From Manihot esculenta (lineage: Eukaryota; Streptophyta; Magnoliopsida; Malpighiales; Euphorbiaceae): DNA of 64,000 nucleotides. This document shows positions 1-10,333 of this stretch, piece by piece. The stretch is from NCBI RefSeq assembly GCF_001659605.2, contig NC_035168.2:8240058-8304057 (forward strand). The letters are read 5' to 3'. The translations under genes and the position numbers were made by a program. Numbering within the stretch: position 1 is the stretch's first letter; every line of letters starts with the position of its first letter. The notes beneath the pieces were generated by a model. That model was not told the origin of the DNA and did no database searches. It worked only from the letters and a program-made list of their open reading frames with translations.

Positions 1-518
1 TCTTGTAGCTCACCCCTTTCCCCTTATCCTCCAGGTTTGCAGGTACAGGGTAGACCAGGAGGTCGGCAGGAGTAAAGTCTGATTTCATGTAATAGTTAGA
101 AGTTGTGGACATGATGAAATTGTAATGTAATGTCTTATGTAGTCTTGATATGTAATAATGATATTGAGGATTAGAGGTTGTGCTTGACCCTATGTGTATG
201 GTTATCCCTTTTGATACATGATCTATAGAATGTTTTTATGATGTTTATGTTCAACCAAGCTTAATGTATGCATGTTGGGTTACCCCATTGGAGCATTTAA
301 TGAGAGCTCCAGTGTGTGGGTTATGTTATGATATGAGTATTTATACAGGTTGAGCTTGGTTTATGGAAAGAAAAAGTTTACAGGTTTTTGAGTATGTATG
401 ATCATGTATGGGATTTGACAGGTTCTCAGGTTATATGTCAGGCTTGCTACGGGTCCCGGCGGCCTTAAGCCGATCTGGATCCTAGCGCCGGTAGCGGTCC
501 GGTTTTCGGGTCGTTACA
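1..518 (+). repeat. 3' portion of the 5' LTR of E1
   Basis: This is the terminal 518 bases of a 2.2-kb LTR, ending in GTTACA just before the primer site. The start lies outside the window, so the promoter half is not visible. It contains the splice-acceptor-like pyrimidine tract and CAG near 15-33 that is also seen in the complete LTR at 9560-9577. Confidence 0.92.
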
Positions 519-521
519 GAG

Positions 522-533
522 TGGTATCAGAGC
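522..533 (+). other. Primer binding site of E1 (tRNA-Met type)
   Basis: TGGTATCAGAGC begins four bases after the LTR end. It matches the 3' end of plant initiator tRNA-Met, the usual minus-strand primer for Ty3/gypsy and Ty1/copia elements in plants. Confidence 0.9.
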
Positions 534-860
534 CCTAGGTTCATATGGTCGGACCTAGAGTGTCGGGCTCATAGAAGTTATAGCATGAGGGCATGAGCGC
601 CCGTCCTCCTGCATTGCCTAGGGCAATGTCTAGTAGGTCTAGTAGAGAAAGAGCAGTAAGAGACCCTAGAAGGTCTCTGGATCTGGGTAGAAGCAGATCA
701 GTGAGAGGAACAGTTCAGGGAGGAATGTTAGAGGACATGGGGGATGATATGGATGTAGAGCAGAGGAGAGATGGCAGTCTGGGAGTCAGCATGTCAGAAG
801 AGGGAATGGGAGAGTCCCAAGGAGGCACTCAGGCTTCGGGATTTGTTCAGCCACCCCACT

Positions 861-3028
861 TGTAATACCCGGCTAGAATCCAGCACCGGAATTCCTGTTG
901 TCTGGTGGAATCCGTGGTGTCGGAATTCTATATTTATGTTTTACTCTAGTGTGCTTTGTGTTGATGTGTTAAGGTTTGAAAGTGAGTGTTGAGTTGAAAT
1001 GAACCAAGGCAGAGGAGCCAAGTTCGGCCGCCGAAGGTAAGTTCGGCCGCCGAAAGTGCCCAATGTTCAGCTTCCGAAGGTACGTTCGGCCCCCGAATGT
1101 TGCATGGTTTTGCATACGATTCGGCAGCCGAAACTGAGTTGGCCAGCCAGCTGTTGGGCATCCTTAGTCAGCATTTTGGACAGATGTTATCACCAGATCA
1201 TGTCCAGAAGTTGGCCACGTCTCCTATGCTTTATGTGCTAAGTTTGAGCAGCTCATGCAAGAGTTTGCTCGGTTACCAAGTTGTGAAGGTTTTGAAGCAA
1301 AAAGTGAGGTTGAGAGAGTTTGAGAGTGTGAGAAGAGTTGGTCCGTTTTCCCTTGTTCAGAGTGTTAAGCTTCTTGCTTCAGGAGGTAAGTGATGCTCTT
1401 GACCAGGGTTTTATGTTTTCTGAAGGTTTTATGGGAGTTGGGGAGAGAGATGCATGTTTAGGGAGTTAATGGGAGATTTGATGATTTATGCATGTATTCC
1501 TGATTATGTGTTCTGTTTGTTTTGTTGTTTGGGGTTGTTAGATAGTTTTGGACCCCTGTGATCATATACATGAGTATATGTGTGGTGAGGAGTTGGAGTA
1601 TATATGGTTTGAGTGGTTGAAGGGAAGGAGAAGATGGGTTGCCGTTGAAGCTGAGTTCTGGATGAACTCAGGTTCGGCAGCCGAAGGTTCATTCGGCCGT
1701 CGAACCTCCTGCATGGTGACTTGGTTGCCACAGCTTGCCCCCGAGTGTTTTTGCATGTTCGGCTCTGTTTGGGGGATTCGGCCGCCGAAGGTGCCGCCGA
1801 AGGTGCTTGAGTTTCGTCTCTGGGAGGACATTCGGCCGCCGAACCTGCCGCCGAAAGTGTCCTGTCCAGCTTTCTTTTGCATGCTTTGCATGGATAGTTG
1901 AATGAGTTTAAGGGGATTCGTGGGAAAGGTAATAGAGTTGGTATTAAGCTAGTTTTGGTCCCTCATTTGAGTCCATCTGTATAGGTACAGACCAGAGGAA
2001 CCAGAGAGAGCAGCAGTGAGTACTGCTCCAGAGGTTCAGAGCCTGCAGAGTCAGTCAGTCCAGATAGCCAGAGGTGAGTGGAACTAAACTTATGACTTTT
2101 AATTGAACCACAAACTGCTTTTAGCATATCTCATGCATCATGTTTATGCCATAGGTTGTTTGCATTAGTATTCACGAATATGTTGCATTGCATTGTTATT
2201 TGGTGATGTGAGTGAATGCTGAATGATCCAATAGTCTCAGACAGGAAGTCCAGGAGCCTTTGACTACGCCCTGGCAGGTATAGTGAAGTCCAGGAGCCTT
2301 TGACTACGCCCTGGCAGGTAAAGCAAAGTCCAGGAGCCTTTGACTACGCCCTGGCAATGGTAAGTACAGAGGTAGTATATACACATATACATATATGACA
2401 GGAAGACCAGGTGCTCGATTCTACGCCCTGGCACAGAGTTACTGGGACTATGTGGTGACAGGTTTACTCGTGATGTGGCTTGTCTGTGATATGGTGCATT
2501 CCATGAGATCATATTTTACTGCGATGTTTTACTGTTCTACTCACTGGGCTATAGAGCTCATCCCACTCCCTTAACCCCAGTTTTGCAGGTTCAGTGTACA
2601 GTGTACAGGGACAGTCCAGCAGAGTACAGGAAAAGAAAAGAGATCTGTAATAGCTTAGAGTGGACATGTAATAGTAAAGAGATGTAATAGTTGTTGCTTG
2701 ACCTAGTAATGTATGTTTTATACATGATCTGTATATGTATATGTTTTCCTGTATGTGAAAACCAGGCTTAACAGGTATGAGTTAACCCATCTAGAGTAAG
2801 CTCTAGTCAGGGATACAGAGTACAGAGTACATGAGTACAGAGTACAGAGATAGTGCATGCACAGGTTAAGCCTTGGTTCAGCAAAGAGTTTTATTTTCAC
2901 ATAAAATGTATGATCATGTATGAGGTTAACAGGTACACAGAGAGTATAGCAGGCTTGCTACGGGTTCTGGCGGCCTTAAGCCGACCTGAATCCTAGCGCC
3001 GGTGACGGTCCATTTTGGGGTCGTTACA
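861..3028 (+). mobile_element. Solo LTR inserted in E1 gag, 5-bp target duplication CCACT
   Basis: It begins TGTAATACCC and ends GGTCGTTACA, the termini shared by every LTR in the window. CCACT at 856-860 recurs at 3029-3033. Removing the insert rejoins gag in frame (PPH|YPHFSQN, as in E2). The 2168-bp unit has no internal coding region, so it is a solo LTR left by LTR-LTR recombination. It is a diverged subfamily: the TATA-bearing segment present in the other LTRs (GCCACCTATAAAAGG) reads GCCAGCTGTTGGG here at about 1150, so the promoter looks damaged. It carries TTCGGCCGCCGAA-type motifs at 1024-1135 and 1671-1860 and its own minisatellite. Confidence 0.95.
2241..2434 (+). repeat. Minisatellite inside the solo LTR, about 41-bp unit
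   Basis: Three close copies of a unit starting GAAGTCCAGGAGCC and ending CTACGCCCTGGCA, followed after a spacer by a fourth, diverged copy (2399-2434). CCAGG and CCTGG in each unit can pair as a stem. Other LTRs carry a different unit at the same place. Confidence 0.85.
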
Positions 3029-6000
3029 CCACTACCCACACTTCTCACAAAATCTCGGGTATTTGATGGGAGGTACATCGGATTACCCTAGCTTTACCCC
3101 TTATCCCACACACATGCCATACCCACCCTACTACCCACCATACCCACAGTACCCAATGTATCCACCCCCACCCTACTATCCAAATCCAGTTAACCCTACC
3201 TCAGAAAATATTGCACCTCCTCCACCATCAGCAGAACCCACAGTTCTAGCAACCCATATACCTAAGCCTAGCTCATCTGGTGGGAGCAAGGTCAAGATGA
3301 CCGACTACATGAAGCTGGGTGCTCCCCAGTTTGAAACCGGTGATGACCCGTTTGTGTACCTTGAGAGAGTCAAAACAATTACAGATGAGATAGGAGCTGA
3401 TGACAGCAGAGCCATTCAGATGGCTGGGTTCACACTCAAATGCAAAAAGGCCCGTGAGTGGTTTAAGGACTATGTGAGCTCGAGGTTGGACAGCCTATCA
3501 TGGGAGGAGTTTGCAAATGAATTTGTAGGATGGGCTTTTCCTGACAGTTCAAGAGAATTGAAGATGATTGAGTTTGAACAGTTAAGGCAGACAGAGGAAA
3601 TGAGTGTAGATGAGTACACCGACAGATTCTTGGAGCTGTTGCCGTTTGCAGGGCAAACTCTTGACACAGACCAGAAGAAGTCAAGGAGGTATATCATGAA
3701 ACTTCACTCCAGGTATTCCTCCTTGATCCAGTCCGCGGATAGGGAGAGCTTCCATGCCATAGTGGATATGGCTAGGAGGATGGAGGCTAGTGCTATCATC
3801 GAGGGGAAAGTCAAGCAGTCAGTGGCATAGCCTTCTGGTTCTAAGACCCCAGGCTCTTCTTCAATGAGTGCAGCAGCTTCAGGTAGTAAAAAGTGGGACA
3901 GAGGCCCCCAGGAAGTCTAAGAAGAACAAGTTCTGGAACAAGGTTAAGTCCAGTCTGGGATTTGGAGGTGGCTCAAGCTCTGGTGCGGATAATGCAGTTT
4001 GTGCAAGGTGTGGTAAGCCACACAAGGGAGTATGTCGGTTTGGGACGACAGCCTGTTACAGATGTGGTCAGGAGGGGCATATGTCTCGAGAATGTCCAAG
4101 AGCAGTCCCGATGGCACAGTCCCAGCAGACAGCTTCTGGTAGTGTAGCGCAGCCAGCAGCTCCAGCCACGACTCAGGCTAGTGGCAGAGGTAGAGGGAGA
4201 GGGGCAGCCTCTTCGTCAGCGGGTTTCAGAGGTGAAGGTCCATCAGCTCCAGCACGGATCTTCACAATGACACAGCAGGAGGCAGATGCATCTAACACCG
4301 TGGTGGCAGGTAACTTAGTCATCGGTTGTTCAGATGTGTATGCCTTGATGGACCCTAGTGCATCTCATTCTTTTATTGCACCGAGAGCCGTTGAGAGGTT
4401 GGGGCTGATGATCTCTGGGTTAGAGTGTCCTCTCTGGGCCAGTGGACCCAAGTGTGATCCATCAGTGGCAGAGTCAGTCTGCCAGTGTAGTCCTGTGTTT
4501 GTTAAGGGAAGATGCTTGTCTGCCGACCTGGTGGTTCTAGATTTGACAGATTTTGACGTCATTCTAGGGATGGACTGGTTATCTATCCATGGTGCTACCT
4601 TGGACTGCAGGGACAAGGTAGTCAGGTTCAGAGGTCAGGATGGGTCAGAGGTTGTCTTCAGGGGAGACAGGAGGGGTACACCTAGAGGTCTGATATAAGC
4701 TCTTCAGGCTCGTAGGTTGCTTAGGAGGGGATGTCAGGGGTATTTGGCTCATGTGAGAGAGCTTAGCAGTCAGGTTAGAGAGCCCGCCTCAGTGCCAGTG
4801 GTCAGAGAGTTTTTAGATGTCTTCCCAGACGAGCTGCCAGGTTTACCACCTGCTAGGGAGATAGAGTTCGAGATAGAACTGATGCCTGGAACCCGACCGA
4901 TCTCTATCCCTCCCTACAGGATGGCACCAGCAGAATTGAAAGAGTTGAAAGAGCAGTTACAGGAGCTGGTAGACAAGGGCTTCATCCGACCGAGTACCTC
5001 ACCCTGGGGTGCTCCAGTTTTGTTTGTGAGAAAGAAGGATGGATCCCTTAGACTTTGTATCGACTATAGGCAGTTGAACAAAGTCACTACCAAGAATAGG
5101 TACCCTTTGCCAAGGATCGATGATCTATTCGACCAGCTAGCAGGAGCGGGTTGTTTCTCCAAAATAGATCTGAGGTCTGGGTACCATCAGCTGAGGATAA
5201 GAGAGGAAGATGTGCCAAAGACGGCTTTCAGGACCAGATATGGGCATTTTGAGTTCTTTGTGATGCCGTTCGGGTTAACCAACGCCCCTGCAGCATTCAT
5301 GGATCTCATGAACAGAGTGTTTAGCCAGTACCTGGATCACTTCGTTATTGTCTTCATAGATGATATCTTGGTGTATTCCAGGAATGCAGAGGAGCATGCC
5401 CATCATCTGAGGTTGGTTCTACAGACCTTGAGGGAGCATGGCTTGTATGCCAAGTTCTCCAAGTGTGAGTTCTGGCTGAGGAGCATTTCATTCTTGGGGC
5501 ATGTTGTGTCAGAAAATGGAATAGAGGTGGACCCCAAGAAGGTAGAAGCTGTGGCTAACTGGCCTAGACCCACTTCAGTGTCAGAGATCAGAAGTTTCTT
5601 GGGTTTGGCAGGTTACTACAGGAGGTTCGTTCAGGACTTCTCGAAAATTGCAGCTCCTCTGACCAGATTAATCAGGAAGAATCAGAAGTTTGGGTGGACC
5701 GACCAGTGCGAAGAGAGCTTTGAAGAGCTTAAAAAGAGGTTAACGTCGGCACCAGTGTTAGCTTTGCCAGCTAGCAATGAGGACTTCACAGTCTTCTGTG
5801 ATGCATCCCGAGTGGGTTTGGGTTGTGTGCTAATACAGAATGAAAGGGTGATTGCTTATGCTTCTAGGCAACTAAAAAAGCATGAGTTGAATTACCCCAC
5901 GCATGACCTAGAAATGGCAGCCGTTATCTTTGCACTCAAGATGTGAAGGCATTACCTTTACGGTGTTAAATGTGAGATCTTCACAGATCATAAGAGCCTG

Positions 6001-7789
6001 CAGTATATCCTGAGTCAAAGAGATCTGAACTTGAGACAGAGAAGATGGGTAGAGCTGTTGAGTGACTATGATTGCAAGATTCAGTATCATCCGGGTAAGG
6101 CGAATGTTGTGGCAGACGCCCTAAGCCGGAAATCACTAGGCAGTCTATCCCACATCACGGCAGAGAGGAGACCAGTGGTGAAGGAGTTTTACAAGCTCAT
6201 TGATGAAGGTCTACAGTTGGAGTTGTCTGGTACAGGTGCCTTAGTTGCCCAGATGAGAGTGGCACCCGTGTTTCTGGAGCAGGTGGCTCAGAAACAACAT
6301 GAGGACCCAGAGTTAGTAAAGATTGCCAGGACTGTTCAGTCAGGCAAAGATAGTGAGTTCAGATTCGACAACAAGGGGATCCTCCGCTATGGGAGTCGTT
6401 TGTGTGTACCAGATGACATAGGGCTAAAGGGAGACATTATGAGAGAGGCTCATAATGCAAGATACAGCGTTCACCCCGGAGCCACCAAGATGTGTCAAGA
6501 TCTGAAGAAGGTTTATTGGTGGCCAGCTATGAAGAGAGAAGTGGCACAGTTTGTGTCAGCCTGCGAAGTATGTCAGAGGGTGAAGCTGGAACATCAGAAG
6601 CCGGCTGGAATGCTTAACCCGCTACCTATTCCAGAGTGGAAATGGGAGAATATAGCTATGGACTTCATAGTGGGGTTACCGGCGACGTCCAACAGATTGG
6701 ACTCCATATGGGTGATTGTGGACAGACTCACCAAATCTGCTCACTTCATCCCTGTCAGGAGTGGCTATTTTGTGGACAAGTTGGCGCAGGTGTATGTTGA
6801 TGAGATCGTCAGGCTGCATGGGGTTCCTGTTTCAATAGTGTCCGATAGAGGACCCCAGTTCACCTCCAGATTTTGGCGGAGTCTGCAGAATACCATGGGT
6901 ACCAGGTTGGATTTTAGCACTGCTTTCCATCCGCAGACGGACGGACAGTCAGAAAGGACCATCCAGACAATAGAGGATATGCTCAGAATGTGTGTGCTGG
7001 ACTTTGGCAGTTCTTGGAGGCAGCATCTACCTTTGGTGGAGTTTGCCTACAATAACAGCCATCATGCTAGCATCGGGATGGCTCCATATGAAGTTTTGTA
7101 TGGGAGGAGGTGCAGATCACCTGTTTGTTGGGAAGAAGTCGGAGAAAAGGCCTTGGTAGGGCCTGATCTAGTAGAAATCACCAGCAGGGTGGTACCCATA
7201 ATCAGAGAAAGAATCAAGACTGCTGCAAGCAGACAGAAGAGTTATGCAGATATCTGCAGAAGACAAGTAGAGTTTCAGGAGGGGGATTTGGTATTGCTCA
7301 AGGTGTCTCCAATGAAAGGGGTGATTCGGTTCGGGAAGAAAGGTAAGCTAGCTCCGCAGTACATCGGACCCTTTGAAATCTTGCAAAAGATTGGGAATGT
7401 ATCGTACAAGTTAGACTTACCCGCTTCAATGGAGAGAATCCATCCGGTTTTCCATGTTTCTATGTTGAGAAAGTTCGTGTCAGATCCGGGCAAGGTTCTT
7501 AGTGAGCCTGATGTGGAGATCCAAAAGGATCTCACCTATGTTGAGCAGCCGGTACGGATCCTAGACACCCAGATCAGAAAGCTAAGGAACAAGGAAATCC
7601 CGATAGTGAAAGTCCTTTGGAATCACCACAATATTGAGGAGTGTACCTAGGAGACACGGGAGTCCATGCTCCAACAATATCCCCATCTTTTCTAAAGTAA
7701 GTTTTATGCGCTTTGTATGTATGTTATGTGTATGACATGTTGTATGCTTTACATGTGCTAGTTGAGGAACATTCGGGGACGAATGTTCT

Positions 7790-7803
7790 TAAGGGGGGGA
7801 GAA
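7790..7803 (+). other. Polypurine tract of E1
   Basis: A run of AAGGGGGGGAGAA lies immediately upstream of the 3' LTR. This is the plus-strand primer position in LTR retroelements. The same tract precedes the 3' LTRs of N1 and N2. Confidence 0.85.
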
Positions 7804-7979
7804 TGTAATACCCGGCTAGACTCCGGTATCGGAATTCCTACCGTCCGGTGGAATCTCGGGTGTTGGAGACCTCTAGAAAGGTAAAACCATGTTTTTATAA
7901 AATGTTTTAATGTGTTTCATGATTTTAAGTAAAAAGGAAATTGAGTTTTTAATGAAAATAATCTTGGAGGAAGACCCAG

Positions 7980-8145
7980 GTTCGGCCGCCGAACCCCAGG
8001 TTCGGCCGCTGAACGTGCATGCGCTTCGGGTGTGCCTTAGGCCCCCGAAAGCATAAGTGAGGGAAGTCCAGGTTCGGCCGCCGAACCTTATGTTCGGCCG
8101 CCGAACATGGCATGCATGCGGAGGCACTTTCGGCTCCCGAATGTG
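7980..8145 (+). promoter_or_regulatory. Cluster of TTCGGCCGCCGAA palindromes upstream of the LTR TATA box
   Basis: Four clear copies of the 13-mer or one-base variants, plus half-site forms such as TTCGGCTCCCGAA, lie within about 180 bp upstream of the TATA box. The 13-mer is a perfect inverted repeat around one C and includes GCCGCC, the core of the GCC-box bound by plant ERF proteins. A regulatory role is inference. Confidence 0.55.
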
Positions 8146-8160
8146 GTCTGGCCAGCCACC

Positions 8161-8167
8161 TATAAAG
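8161..8167 (+). promoter_or_regulatory. LTR TATA box (E1/E2)
   Basis: TATAAAG follows the conserved GGCCAGCCACC. The same block with TATAAAAG recurs in the other LTRs at 16203, 17665 and 35076, and on the minus strand at 25520, 33089 and 36963, so it is the likely start of element transcripts. Confidence 0.7.
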
Positions 8168-9270
8168 GGGTCCCTCAGCCGAAATGGGCGAGCTTTCCTC
8201 CCCATTTTCGGCCAAGGTGAGCTCTCCGCCATCCCTCACCGATTTCAAGTTTCTTCCTTCAGATCTTTCACGATTTTCACAAGTTTTCTCTTTGTTTTGA
8301 AGATTTTCGAGTACAAAGCAAGTTTTGGAGCTTTGAGGTTCAAGAAACTCAATCCCTCCCATCTCCAAGCTAGGGTCATTTTCCTCTCGATCTTCAAGAG
8401 GTAAGGGCCGATCTTGAGCTCACTATATGTTTTAAACAAGTTTAAAGTTGATCCATGGGGGTAGAAATGTATGTGTAATTTAGATGAGCATTTTGTTAGG
8501 TTTTATGTGTTTTATGGACAATGTAGGTTGCTGTGATGCTTGTGATGTATTGTAGTTGGGGTTTAGGATATTTTGAAACCCCTAGGAGCTTGTATGCTTG
8601 AGTGTGCATGTTGTAGAATAGGATAATGCATGTTTGGAAGGTTTGGGAGGCATTTGAGGTTGAGGAGCCGAAGTTTCTGCCCTTTGGCAGAAACCAGGTT
8701 CGGCAGCCGAAGGACTTTCAGCCGCCGAACCTGCCTGGGAGGCCAGCCTTTCGGCTGCCGAAGCCTGCCCCCGAAAAGAGACTTTCGTCTCTGGAGGGCA
8801 CTTTCGGCCGCCGAAGGTGCCGCCGAACCAGCCTGACTTTCGGCTCTGGAGGGACTTTCGGCCGCCGAACCTGCCGCCGAAAGTGCCCTGTTCAGCCTTC
8901 CTTTGCATGCTTTCCATGGATGTTTTGAGGTGTTTTAAGGGGGTTTTTGGGGAGTATTTTTAGAGTCATGTTCTAGCATGTTTGGTCCCTCATTTGAGTC
9001 CACCAGTGTAGGTTCGGACCCGAGGAACCGAGGACCCTAGCAGTGAGTTAGCTGCCTCAGTCATTGTTAGAACTAGCTGAGGTGAGTAGAATAAACTCTT
9101 ATGTTTAAATAAATGAAAGTTTTAACATGAATCATGCACCACAAATGCCATGTTATATCCTAGGTTGCTTACATTAGAATTCACGAATGTATTGCATTGC
9201 ATAATATGTTGTTGATGTGGATGAATATTGAATGATCCTTTAGCCGCACTACGTTATGATATGATGTGAA

Positions 9271-9425
9271 AAGACCAGATGTGGCCTGCACTACGCCCCT
9301 GGCACTATGTAAGAGAAAGACCGGAAGTGGCCTGCACTACGCCCCCGGCATGATTGGATATGTTATGATATGTTATGTATAAGAGAAAGACCAGATGTGG
9401 CCTGCACTACGCCCCTGGCACTATT
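9271..9425 (+). repeat. Minisatellite in the E1/E2 LTR, three units
   Basis: Three units of the form GACCAGATGTGGCCTGC then ACTACGCCCCTGGCA, separated by AT-rich spacers, at the same relative place as the repeats in the other LTRs. CCAG and CTGG flank each unit and could form hairpins in the leader RNA. Confidence 0.85.
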
Positions 9426-10065
9426 GGATTCAGTAGTGGGCTATTGGTGACAAGTTCATCCTTGATGTGAATTATTTGTGATATGTTGCATTTCATGAAA
9501 GCATGAAAAATAAATTGAATGTTATATTATTCTGCTCACTGGGCTCTTGTAGCTCACCCCTTTCCCCTTATCCTCCAGGTTTGCAGGTACAGGGTAGACC
9601 AGGAGGTCGGCAGGAGTAAAGTCTGATTTCATGTAATAGTTAGAAGTTGTGGACATGATGAAATTGTAATGTAATGTCTTATGTAGTCTTGATATGTAAT
9701 AATGATATTGAGGATTAGAGGTTGTGCTTGACCCTATGTGTATGGTTATCCCTTTTGATACATGATCTATAGAATGTTTTTATGATGTTTATGTTCAACC
9801 AAGCTTAATGTATGCATGTTGGGTTACCCCATTGGAGCATTTGATGAGAGCTCTAGTGTGTGGGTTATATCATGATATGAGTATTTATACAGGTTGAGCT
9901 TGGTTTATGGAAAGAAAAAGTTTACAGGTTTTTGAGTATGTATGATCATGTATGGGATTTGACAGGTTCTCAGGTTATATGTCAGGCTTGCTACGATTCC
10001 CGGCGGCCTTAAGCCGATCTGGATCCTAGCGCCGGTAGCGGTCCGGTTTTCGGGTCATTACAGAG

Positions 10066-10077
10066 TGGTATCAGAGC
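10066..10077 (+). other. Primer binding site of E2
   Basis: TGGTATCAGAGC lies four bases after the LTR end, complementary to the tRNA-Met 3' end. Confidence 0.9.
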
Positions 10078-10333
10078 CCTAGGTTCATATGGTCGGACCT
10101 AGAGTGTCGGGCTCATAGAAGTTATAGAAGGTCAAGCACAATAGGAAAGATCATGTCCACTAGGATAGGATGTGGAGTCATGTCTTGTATAATGATGTGA
10201 AATGCCATGATAATATGCATGTGCATTAATGTTATGATTGTTATATGATGCATATGATGCGGGTTAATGTGTTGACACATGAACCATTTGATGCTAATGT
10301 TTGTGTGATTTGTGCTGTTTTTCAGAAAACAGG

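Larger units (their letters stand above)
593..7695 (+). pseudogene. E1 gag-pol pseudogene, interrupted by a solo LTR
   Basis: Remnant of a gag-protease-RT-RNase H-integrase-chromodomain polyprotein. Compared with E2, about 255 bp including the gag ATG is missing at about 583. Gag is split at 860/3029 by the solo LTR. Lesions: TAG at 3828 (CAG in E2), one extra C in the run near 3904-3909, TAA at 4696 (TCA in N1), TGA at 5944 and TAG at 7648 (both TGG in N2). The protease motif reads DPSASHS where sister copies have DPGASHS, so the active-site glycine is also lost. RT (FIDDILVYS near 5356), the RNase H aspartate ([10 protein letters not shown]), the HHCC finger (6450-6600) and the integrase core ([11 protein letters not shown] near 6930) remain readable. 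The original stop is TAA at 7693-7695. Confidence 0.92.
1..10062 (+). mobile_element. E1: degenerate Tekay/Del-type Ty3/gypsy element, 5' LTR cut by window edge
   Basis: The parts run in order: the end of a 5' LTR (1-518), a tRNA-Met primer site, gag-pol remnants, a polypurine tract at about 7790-7803, and a complete LTR (7804-10062). The 518 bases of the first LTR align without gaps to 9545-10062, with about seven mismatches counted by eye (1.4 percent). Gag-pol carries several stops, a frameshift and a deletion of the gag start, so the copy cannot make its own proteins. Its 3' LTR is directly followed by a second primer site and a second gag, so E1 and E2 form a tandem array sharing one LTR. 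The chromodomain-bearing C terminus and long LTRs place it in the Tekay/Del chromoviruses. Confidence 0.93.
7804..10062 (+). repeat. Complete LTR shared by E1 (3') and E2 (5')
   Basis: This 2259-bp LTR runs from TGTAATACCC to GTCATTACA. It is preceded by a polypurine tract and followed by a primer site, so it closes E1 and opens E2. It contains a TATA box at 8161, GCC-box palindromes at 7980-8145 and 8697-8890, a splice-donor-like CAAGAG|GTAAG at 8401, a second donor-like GAG|GTGAGT near 9077, and a three-unit minisatellite at 9271-9425. Confidence 0.95.

Noticed and set aside
522..533. tRNA gene fragment
   Set aside because: It is only the 12-base primer site complementary to a tRNA end; there is no tRNA body.
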